19,934 bases of DNA from Candidatus Nomurabacteria bacterium RIFCSPLOWO2_02_FULL_42_17 (GTDB lineage: Bacteria > Patescibacteriota > Minisyncoccia > Phycocordibacterales > MFVN01). A program made the translations under genes and the position numbers. The stretch is from contig MFVN01000034.1 of NCBI GenBank assembly GCA_001786095.1, positions 1 through 19,934 of the forward strand, read 5' to 3'. This document shows, piece by piece, positions 6,812 through 13,715 of the stretch (its first letter is position 1; each line of letters starts with the position of its first letter). Below the pieces are notes generated by a model that saw only the letters and a program-made list of their open reading frames with translations, was not told the DNA's origin and did no database searches.

Positions 6812-6886
6812 TGTGCACACACATATGGCGGTTTTCCCTAGAATGGGAAAATGGCAATCCATATGGCAAAAACAATTAAGAGGCCT

Positions 6887-6909
6887 ACGGCAAGGACGGT
6901 CCTTGCCGT
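6887..6909. repeat. REP-2 palindrome, third copy
   Basis: Same 11-bp arms as at 5092 and 5808, central base G instead of C. It lies 24 nt before the terminator at 6933, with no transposase beside it. Confidence 0.85.
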
Positions 6910-6932
6910 AAGCGCCCAGTTAGTGATTTGAC

Positions 6933-6965
6933 AAAAAGCCCTCCCGGCTTGTGGGAAGGCTTTTT
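6933..6965 (+). terminator. Bidirectional intrinsic terminator
   Basis: AAAAAGCC (6933-6940) / GGCTTTTT (6958-6965) with an inner TCCC / GGGA stem. It insulates the upstream genes from the rRNA operon. Confidence 0.8.
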
Positions 6966-6981
6966 GGATTTCCACAGCGGC

Positions 6982-7010
6982 TTGCTTTACGGCGAGACCG
7001 GGTATATAAT
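6982..7010 (+). promoter_or_regulatory. rRNA operon promoter
   Basis: TTGCTT (6982-6987), 17-bp spacer, TATAAT (7005-7010), preceded by a terminator and followed by the 23S leader. A GC-rich start region (GCCCG) follows the -10, as in rRNA discriminators. Transcription would begin near 7017. Confidence 0.75.
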
Positions 7011-7022
7011 GCCCGTGTCAGT

Positions 7023-7064
7023 ATGAATACAAATAAAAACACTAAATTGAGGCGGAAAAAGTGA
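7023..7064 (+). CDS. Possible 13-aa leader peptide
   Basis: ATG at 7023 opens 13 codons (MNTNKNTKLRRKK) ending in TGA, 12 nt after the rRNA -10 box and 27 nt before the CCCCGCC hairpin. The peptide is Asn/Lys/Arg only in its charged part. It may be chance; its place before a terminator-like hairpin is the only reason to list it. Confidence 0.2.
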   Translation: MNTNKNTKLRRKK

Positions 7065-7091
7065 CCAGTCGCGTTTTGGCGTCATTTTATC

Positions 7092-7112
7092 CCCCGCCTT
7101 TGGCGGGGTTTT
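7092..7112 (+). terminator. Terminator-like hairpin between rRNA promoter and 23S
   Basis: Perfect stem CCCCGCC (7092-7098) / GGCGGGG (7102-7108), TTT loop, then TTTT (7109-7112). In an rRNA leader this would need antitermination, or it ends a separate ~95-nt transcript. Confidence 0.5.
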
Positions 7113-7767
7113 GCTTCCTAATTAATACTGGCGCTGAACCTTAAAAACTGAAGATGTATTAAGTAAGGGTCAAAAAAATAATGTGGAAAATTAGAAATAA
7201 AAAGAATGTGGTTTTCGGGTTTCCTAATGGGAAACCAAGAGCATACGGTGGATGCCTAGGGTCTTTGAGGCGATGAAGGACGTTGCGTGGCGACGAAAAC
7301 TTCGGGGAGGCGCTTAGCGGCCTTTGATCCGGAGGTCTCCGAATGGGGCAACCCCTTGCTGACAAATCAGCAAGATCCCAATTTCATATTGGGAAGCATA
7401 CCCAGGGAAGTGAAACATCTCATTACCTGGAGGAAAATAGAACAATCTTGCCTGCGCAAGCAGGTGTTATTCCTTTAGTAGCGGCGAGCGAAAAAGGAAA
7501 AGCCCAAACTCAGCTTTAATTCCAGTATACCAATAGTGGTATTTTGGAATTAAGGTTGGGAGTTATAAGGCAGTAGCGCTTTGAATAAGAGGAAGAGTTA
7601 CAAAACGCTTGGTTAGTAGAATCCGTTGGAAAGCGGAGCCAAAGAAGGTGAAAGCCCTGTAAACGAAAACTTTGCGTCTCTTTAGCTGCTGTTCTTGAGT
7701 ACTTCAGGACACGAATGGCCTGGAGGAATTTGCCGGAACTAACCGGTAAGGCTAAATACTTAAAGAC

Positions 7768-7805
<38 letters not shown>

Positions 7806-9064
7806 ACACCCCGGAAGGGGAGTGAAATAGATCTGAAACCGTATGCTTACAAAGAGTCGGAGCCCGATCCGCAAGGGTCTAGGGTGACGGCGTGCCTATT
7901 GAAGAATGAGCCAACGAGTTTATCCCAATCCTTTGTCTAATCCACCTTAGGTGGAGAAGGCGTAGGGAAACCGAGTGTTAATAGCGCGTTCAGGTTTGGG
8001 ATAAGACCCGAAGCCGGGTGAGCTACCCATGAGCAGGATGAACTCCGATGAAAATCGGAGGGAGGTCCGAACCGATAAGCCGTGCAAAACTTTCGGATGA
8101 CTTGTGGGTTGGAGTGAAAAGCTAATCGAACCCGGTAATAGCTGGTTCTCTCCGAAATAGCTTTCGGGCTAGCGTCGAGTGATACCTTTGGGGGTAGAGC
8201 TACTGGATGGATAGAATAGGGAGAAATCTCGTCTGTCTAATCAAACTCCGAATACCAAAGATTTTAACTCGGCAGTCAGACTACGGGGGCAAAGCTCCGT
8301 CGGTCAAAAGGGAAACAGCCCAGATCTCAAGTTAAGGTCCCTAAATTCATGCTAAGTGCGTCTTAAGGAGGTTAGATTTCTCCGACAATGAGGAGGTTGG
8401 CTTAGAAGCAGCCATCCTTTAAAGAAAGCGTAACAGCTCACTCATCGAGAGATTTTGCGCCGCAGATAATCGGGGCTAAGCATGGTACCGAAGCTGAGGA
8501 CTCTTTCTGATTTCGATCAGAAGGATTGGTAGGAGAGTGTTCCACACCGCGTTGAAGTTCTAGCCGCGAGGCGGAATGGAGTGTGTGGAAGTAAGAATGT
8601 TGGCACAAGTAACCACAAGTCCGATGAAAAATCGGACCGCCGAAAGACTAAGGTTTCCTTGGTAATGTTAATCAGCCAAGGGTTAGTCGGTCCTAAGGGG
8701 ATGGCGAAAGCCGCACCTAATGGATACACGGTTAATATTCCGTGACTTCCATGCTTTTCGATGGAGTGACGGAGGAAATAAACGCAAGTACTTTATTGGA
8801 TTAGTACTCCTTGCGAGAGAAGTGTTCGCCATGCAAATCAGGCGGACTGATTTAATTCAAACTTCATTCGTCGGGAAAACTTTGTTCGTTCGCGGACAGG
8901 GAATTTGCGTGAAGAGCCTCCCAAGAAAAACTTCTAAGAATAAAAGCATGGGAACCGTACCGCAAACCGACACAGGTAGTCAGGTCGAGAAGACCAAGGC
9001 GAACGAGTGAGAAGTCCCCAAGGAACTCGGCAAAAAAGCGACCGTAACTTAGGGATAAGGTCTT

Positions 9065-9163
9065 CCCGCACATAACTTACCAAATAACTTTTAAAGTTAA
9101 ACATGTTTTATTTCGTAGAACATTTATTTAATAAAAAAGATTGTTTGTTGAGTTATGTGCGGG
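9065..9163 (+). other. AT-rich expansion of 23S helix 63
   Basis: A 13-bp perfect stem, CCCGCACATAACT (9065-9077) / AGTTATGTGCGGG (9151-9163), closes about 73 nt of very AT-rich sequence. In E. coli this stretch is shorter and unrelated. It lacks splice-site features and looks like an expansion or an excised intervening sequence (IVS). Confidence 0.6.
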
Positions 9164-9372
9164 ACGCAGCGAAAGTATCTCTGGCGACTGTTTATCAAAA
9201 ACACAGCTCCCTGCGAACTCGTAAGAGGATGTATAGGGGGTGACGCCTGACCAATGCCAGAAGGTTAAAATATGTCGGTTTGGGTCGCAAGATTCAAGCT
9301 GAACGTATTAAGCCCTGGTGAATGTCGGCAATAACTATAATTGTCCTAAGGTAGCGAAATACCTTGTCGGGT

Positions 9373-10086
9373 AGGAAACTGCCCATCCCGATGGCGACAT
9401 TGGGATTAAATCCGGCTTATAACGGTGGAATCCTTTTGCACATAATGCGCAAAGTAAAAGGACAATACCGTGGGAAGTCCCAGTTTGATTTATCAAATTT
9501 GGACCCCGTAACGACTTAAGTCGCCTATGTATAGTGGCGACTTGGATAGATTATTGATATAATCTATAACATGCCGGCTCTCAAGAAAAAACGCAATATA
9601 CATGAATATATTTCCGGATATGTAGATGGAGAAGGGTGCTTTAGTGTTTCATTTTCAAAACGAGATAAATTTATCGTCGGCTGGGAAACTAAACCAAGTT
9701 TTTCAGTTAGCCAAAATGAAGATAGAGCACAAACACTTTTCCTAATACAAAAGATATTGAAATGCGGATTTATGCGAAGAGATTTTTCAGATAAAACTTT
9801 GAAATACGAAGTTAGAAGTCTGGAAGATCTAATCAAAAAAGTAATTCCTCATTTTGAAAAGTTTCCAATGGTTTCAAATAAGCAAAAAGATTTCAAATTA
9901 TTCAAGCAAGTTTGTTTCTTGATGCAAAGAAATATGCACAGGAAAAAAAACGGATTGAATAAAATAATGAGTCTTGCGTTTAAAATGAATCCAGGGGGAA
10001 AAAGAAAATATACGAAAGCAGAAATGCAAAAAGCGTTGAGATGAAGATATAGTCTGATACTCCTTGTAAAAGGAGATAACACAGTG
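9373..10086 (+). mobile_element. Group I intron in 23S (L1951 position) with LAGLIDADG gene
   Basis: The exon reads ...TTGTCGGGT | AAGTTCCGAC... when joined, as in E. coli near position 1951 (alignment from memory). P1 is GGGT of the exon with GCCC (9381-9384), ending in the usual U.G at the splice site; AACT just before it can pair with AGTT of the 3' exon (P10). The R-like element (CGTAACGACTT, 9507-9517) and S-like element (AAGATATAGTC, 10044-10054) give P7. P9 is CTCCTT-GTAA-AAGGAG (10060-10075), a GNRA hairpin. The intron ends in G (10086). The endonuclease ORF sits between R and S, in the P8 region. 714 nt. Confidence 0.85.
9571..10044 (+). CDS. LAGLIDADG homing endonuclease (single-motif type)
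   Basis: 157 residues with one LAGLIDADG motif, ISGYVDGEGCF (about 14-24), whose acidic residue D19 is the expected metal ligand; one motif means a homodimer, like I-CreI. The second half has the family's usual FPMVSNKQKDFKLF, a helix with H123, and LAFKMNPGGKRKY. It should cut intron-less 23S genes at the insertion site so the intron is copied in. TATAAT (9558-9563) lies 7 nt before the ATG, but it is also one arm of a palindrome (TAGATTAT / ATAATCTA, 9547-9566), so it may be RNA structure. The frame ends right at the intron's S element. Confidence 0.93.
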   Translation: MPALKKKRNIHEYISGYVDGEGCFSVSFSKRDKFIVGWETKPSFSVSQNEDRAQTLFLIQKILKCGFMRRDFSDKTLKYEVRSLEDLIKKVIPHFEKFPMVSNKQKDFKLFKQVCFLMQRNMHRKKNGLNKIMSLAFKMNPGGKRKYTKAEMQKALR

Positions 10087-10730
10087 AAGTTCCGACGCGC
10101 ATGAATGGCGTAACGACCAGAGAACTGTCTCGGGGACTCGCTCGGTGAAAATACAATACCGGTGAAGATGCCGGTTACCCACAGTTAGACGAAAAGACCC
10201 CGTGAAGCTTTACTACAACTTGATATTGAGCGTGTTTTTTTGTTGCGTAGAATAGATGGGAGACTTTGAAGTTTCGATTCCGGTCGGAATGGAGTCATCA
10301 GTGCAATACCATCCTTTAGAGAGGCACGTTCTAACCAGTACGGCAAAAACGGACTGGAACAGTATCTGGTGGGTAGTTTGTTTGGGGCGAATCCCTCCTA
10401 AAAAGTAACGGAGGGGTCTACCAAGGTTCCCTAGGCGCGAATGGAAACCGTGCCGATAGCGTAATGGCATAAGGGAGCTTAACTGCGAGGCGTACATGCC
10501 GAGCAGATGCGAAAGCAGAGCATAGTGAACCGACCACTCGCATTAGACGCGGTGGAAGATTATCGGACAAAAGCTACTCCGGGGATAACAGGCTAGTTCC
10601 GCCCAAGAGTTCAAATCGACGGCGGAGTTCGGCACCTCGATGTCGGCTCAACATATCCTGGCGGTGGAGAAGCTGCCAAGGGTTTGGCTGTTCGCCAATT
10701 AAAATGTTACGCGAGCTGGGTTCAAACCGT

Positions 10731-11215
10731 TCAGGAGGCAAAAAATTGTCTTTTGAACAGTTTGAACCTAAGAGGCAAAGAACTGTTATAAAACTGAAAT
10801 TAACCAAGTGTATTAAATTACACACACGGCGGCTATATGCAGAAATGTATATAGACAAATCGACTTATATCGGAAAAATCCCAAGTGGACAATTCCGAGG
10901 GAAAAATGTTTTGTGAGTTTCATAGAGGAAAAATTGTTCTTTACTTCGTCCTTTCGTCTAGTGGTTAGGACGTGTCTATGCTTGAATAAAGCTAGATGAA
11001 ACACTGGTTCGATTCCAGTAGGGATGACGAAATTACTTTTTAGTAATTTATTAAATTTTTTTGGGGAAATTAATTTTTCCCCTCTTCTATGAAATTCATA
11101 AAATAACTGCCCGTAGAGACTAAACGTCGATATTCTTGAAAAAGAATGTGTTATAGTCCGATCCCTTCAGTAATGAAGGTTCAGCGTTTGTAGAACGCGG
11201 AAGTAAAACCAAATG
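10731..11215 (+). mobile_element. Group I intron in 23S (L2593 position), no endonuclease, tRNA-like insert
   Basis: Joined exons read ...TTCAAACCGT | CGTGAGACAGGTT..., the I-CreI-type site in the peptidyl-transferase region. Core: P3 ATCGAC (10859-10864) / GTCGAT (11126-11131); P4 CGGAA (10871-10875) / TTCCG (10893-10897); P6 GGG (10899-10901) / CCC (11110-11112); P7 GACT (11118-11121) / AGTC (11155-11158); P8 ATTCTT-GAAA-AAGAAT (11132-11147); P9 CCTTCA-GTAA-TGAAGG (11164-11179); P9-type GCGTT / AACGC (11184-11198); terminal G at 11215. The 208 nt inside P6 hold a tRNA-like cloverleaf and two hairpins (AATTAC / GTAATT and GGGGAAA / TTTCCCC). 485 nt. Confidence 0.85.
10947..11027 (+). tRNA. 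tRNA-Glu-like cloverleaf with abnormal anticodon arm, inside the 23S intron
   Basis: Acceptor: CGTCCTT (10947-10953) / AGGGATG (11020-11026), 7 bp with two G.U. D arm: GTCT-AGTGGTTA-GGAC (10956-10971), with the A14, GG and A21 pattern, almost as in tRNA-Glu. T arm: ACTGG-TTCGATT-CCAGT (11003-11019), perfect, with the TTCGA loop. Variable loop AAAC. The anticodon stem TGTCT / AGATG closes a 16-nt stretch instead of 7; this folds on as A-T, a bulged T, then GCTT / AAGC with loop GAATA, so no normal anticodon loop exists. No CCA is encoded. Probably derived from tRNA-Glu but unable to decode. Confidence 0.6.
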
Positions 11216-11604
11216 CGTGAGACAGGTTAGTCTCCTATCTACTGTGGGCGTTGATTCTTGAGGGGAGTTGCTTCTAGTACGAGAGGACCGAAGCGAACTG
11301 ACCTCTGGTGTATCTGTTGTCCCGCCCGGGGCATTGCAGAGTAGCTATGTCGGGAATGGATAACCTCTGAAAGCATCTAAGAGGGAAGCCAGCCCTAAGA
11401 TTAGGAATCGTTTGAGGGACCTGGGAGATGACCAGGTTGATAGGCGCTAGGTGTAAGTCCTGTGAAGGATTGAGCCGAGGCGTACTAATATCCCGATTCC
11501 TGTTAGGAAATCCGCAAAACACATTCAATTATTATTAATTAATCCACATTACCCTTTCTTTTACATCATGTTAAATTTTGGATATAGATAAAATTCATTA
11601 TTTT

Positions 11605-11715
<111 letters not shown>

Positions 11716-11769
11716 TAAGTAATGAATTTTTTGTATAGGGTGTATTGTATGTCCAAAAACCTTATTTTT

Positions 11770-11778
11770 TGTTATATT
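11770..11778 (+). promoter_or_regulatory. Extended -10 promoter for the 11785 operon
   Basis: TG-T-TATATT (11770-11778) 6 nt before the ATG at 11785; no clear -35 box. Confidence 0.4.
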
Positions 11779-11784
11779 TAAGCT

Positions 11785-12570
11785 ATGAATTGGCGCGCGC
11801 GTCGGCAAATGGCTTATTTGAGTATCTTGCTGGGAATTATTATCCTGATATTGCTTATTTTAATTTTACCGCGTATTACGCGTACGCCAACCTGTTTTGA
11901 CGGCAAACAAAATGGTTTGGAAACAGGCGTTGATTGTGGCGGTGAATGCGTACGTGCCTGTCCGACCGAAGTTAGGGAAATTGCCGTGCTGTGGTCGCGC
12001 GCTTTTCCGGTTACACAGGGCGTTTGGAACGCGATGGCTTATTTAGAAAACCGAAATGTCGGATTAACCGTAAAATCCATGCGTTACCGATTCCGTTTTT
12101 ATGACAAAGATAATGTTTTTATTAGTGAGAGAACAGGGCAAACTTTTTTACCGCCCAACAGTCGTTCGTTTATTTTTGAATCAAGTATGGATATGGGACT
12201 GCGGTTTCCTTATCGCACAGTTTTAGAAATTTCCTCTCCCTCGCTTGAGTGGTTAAGACTCGATTCAAAACGTCAAGACGTGATTAATCAAATAACCGCT
12301 TCAGACAAAGTTTTAGATGATTCTTCGGGTCTGCCTCAGCTTTCTGCCCGTATAAATAATTCTTCTGTTTATGATATACAAAATGTTGAAGTTGCGGCGT
12401 TAATTTATGGTTCAGAAAACATTGTTTTAGCCGCTAGCCGCACTATCCTTGATAGTTTGCCGGCCAATGGATCCGAACCGGTTTTTTTCAGCTGGCCCCA
12501 ACCGTTATCTCAACAATCTGTTCAGATTGAAATTCTGACAAAAATAGACGCCCTCAGTTTAAACCTATAA
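11785..12570 (+). CDS. Membrane-anchored protein with CxDGxxNGxExGxDCGG motif
   Basis: 261 residues. A basic start (MNWRARR) is followed by one strong membrane helix (about 10-30) and an outward domain. Just after the helix comes PTCFDGKQNGLETGVDCGG then ECVRACP: four cysteines with Asp/Asn/Glu residues, a motif found in many surface proteins and likely stabilised by disulfides, perhaps with a bound calcium ion (inference). The remainder is beta-rich, with two segments that resemble FxxL-type Ig-like domains (about 75-150 and 180-250). It overlaps rodA by 1 nt, so it probably works with the cell-wall genes. Function unknown. Confidence 0.75.
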   Translation: MNWRARRQMAYLSILLGIIILILLILILPRITRTPTCFDGKQNGLETGVDCGGECVRACPTEVREIAVLWSRAFPVTQGVWNAMAYLENRNVGLTVKSMRYRFRFYDKDNVFISERTGQTFLPPNSRSFIFESSMDMGLRFPYRTVLEISSPSLEWLRLDSKRQDVINQITASDKVLDDSSGLPQLSARINNSSVYDIQNVEVAALIYGSENIVLAASRTILDSLPANGSEPVFFSWPQPLSQQSVQIEILTKIDALSLNL

Positions 12571-13715
12571 TGACGCGTTCTTTCGGCAAGACTATTGATT
12601 GGTTACTTTTCGCGGCATTACTGCCTATTCTAGGCGCGGGGTTGATTACCATGAAATCTTTCAGTCCCGATCCGTCTTCTGCCGAACTTTTTTTTAATAA
12701 GCAAATTATATGGGTTCTGATATCTTTTGTATTGTTTTTTTCCCTTGCCCATCTGGATTTTCGTTTCTTAAAGCGCACTGATCTACTGGTAGCCCTTTTT
12801 TTTATTTCTTGCGCCATGCTTTTGATATTACTTGTGTCTGGTCATACGGTACGCGGTTCGGCCAGTTGGTTCAGTTTTGGAAGTTTTTCTTTTCAGCCGG
12901 CCGATGCGGCCAAACTGGTTCTAATTTTGATTTTAGCCAAATATTTTTCCCGCCGGCACGTGGAAATCCGAGCGGCCAAACATATTTTAATTTCCGGTTT
13001 ATACGCTTTCTTGCCTCTCGTATTAATATTTTTTCAGCCGGATTTTGGAAGCGCGGCGATAATTTTTTTAATCTGGCTTGGCGTAGCCATAGTCGCGGGT
13101 ATTTCCAAAAAACATCTTTTAGTGATGTTTTTAATCGGCGCGCTTTTATTCGGCGGTTTGTGGTCATTTGTTTTCAAAGATTCTCAAAAAGATCGCATTC
13201 GAACCTTTTTAAATCCTCTGACTGATGTTCATAATTCCGGCTGGAACGCGTATCAATCAATGATTGCGGTCGGTTCCGGGCAGATTTTAGGCAAGGGCGT
13301 CGGTTTTGGCACGCAGTCGCGTTTAAAATTTTTACCCGAATACCAAACAGATTTCATCTTCGCGGCCTTTGCCGAAGAATGGGGTTTCGGGGGCGTAGTT
13401 TTACTTTTGATTTTATATGGAGTCGTAATTTGGAGAATTCTTGCTTCAACCTTAGTTGGTTCCGGTAATTTTGAAATTTTTTTCGGGGTCGGCCTATCTA
13501 TATTTTTAATGTCGCATATAATAATCAATATCGGTATGAATATGGGACTTTTGCCCATTACTGGTATTCCTTTGCCGTTTATAAGTTACGGTGGATCGCA
13601 TTTAGTTATAGAGTTTGCGGCTCTGGGAATACTTGCTAGTATGCGTAATTATAGTCGGGCAACGCATTCTGATGACACACAGAAAGAATTTATTGGATTG
13701 GAAAAAAACACATGA
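12570..13715 (+). CDS. rodA: SEDS-family peptidoglycan glycosyltransferase (RodA/FtsW)
   Basis: 381 residues with about ten membrane helices. Family motifs are present: FQPDFGSAAIIFLIW (about 151-165, the QPD-GTA motif), the DFIFAAFAEEWGF loop (about 260-272), and the C-terminal GMNMGLLPITGIPLPFISYGG (about 322-342). SEDS enzymes polymerise lipid II into glycan strands with a partner transpeptidase. RodA (elongation) is preferred over FtsW from the motif wording, but the two are hard to separate. The start ATG shares one base with the preceding stop; the 3' end overlaps folD by 4 nt. Confidence 0.92.
   Translation: MTRSFGKTIDWLLFAALLPILGAGLITMKSFSPDPSSAELFFNKQIIWVLISFVLFFSLAHLDFRFLKRTDLLVALFFISCAMLLILLVSGHTVRGSASWFSFGSFSFQPADAAKLVLILILAKYFSRRHVEIRAAKHILISGLYAFLPLVLIFFQPDFGSAAIIFLIWLGVAIVAGISKKHLLVMFLIGALLFGGLWSFVFKDSQKDRIRTFLNPLTDVHNSGWNAYQSMIAVGSGQILGKGVGFGTQSRLKFLPEYQTDFIFAAFAEEWGFGGVVLLLILYGVVIWRILASTLVGSGNFEIFFGVGLSIFLMSHIIINIGMNMGLLPITGIPLPFISYGGSHLVIEFAALGILASMRNYSRATHSDDTQKEFIGLEKNT

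Larger units (their letters stand above)
7017..7217 (+). other. 23S rRNA leader region
   Basis: About 200 nt with no tRNA and no 16S. It holds a possible 13-codon ORF, a GTGACC ... GGCGTCAT imperfect hairpin, the CCCCGCC hairpin, and a stretch (GAACCTTAAAAACTGAA, about 7136-7152) resembling the pre-23S spacer of Gram-positive operons. GAATGTGG and the bases after it (from 7204) pair with the region after the 23S end (to 11526), forming the processing stem. Confidence 0.6.

Noticed and set aside
8600-8642. CACAAGTCCGA in 23S as another REP-3 copy
   Set aside because: The right arm is missing, and the match coincides with a normal rRNA helix (GTCCGA ... TCGGAC) present in other 23S sequences.
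10704-10916. A 70-codon frame across the 3' part of 23S and the second intron
   Set aside because: It starts in conserved rRNA sequence and runs through the exon-intron border and the P3-P6 core; it has no endonuclease motif.
10947-11027. An ordinary functional tRNA-Glu gene
   Set aside because: The anticodon region has no 7-nt loop with U33 and a Glu anticodon; the arm is a long hairpin. It is called tRNA-like only.
12809-13225. A 138-codon Phe/Arg-rich frame overlapping rodA
   Set aside because: It is a shifted frame of rodA with low-complexity composition; the rodA frame has all SEDS motifs.
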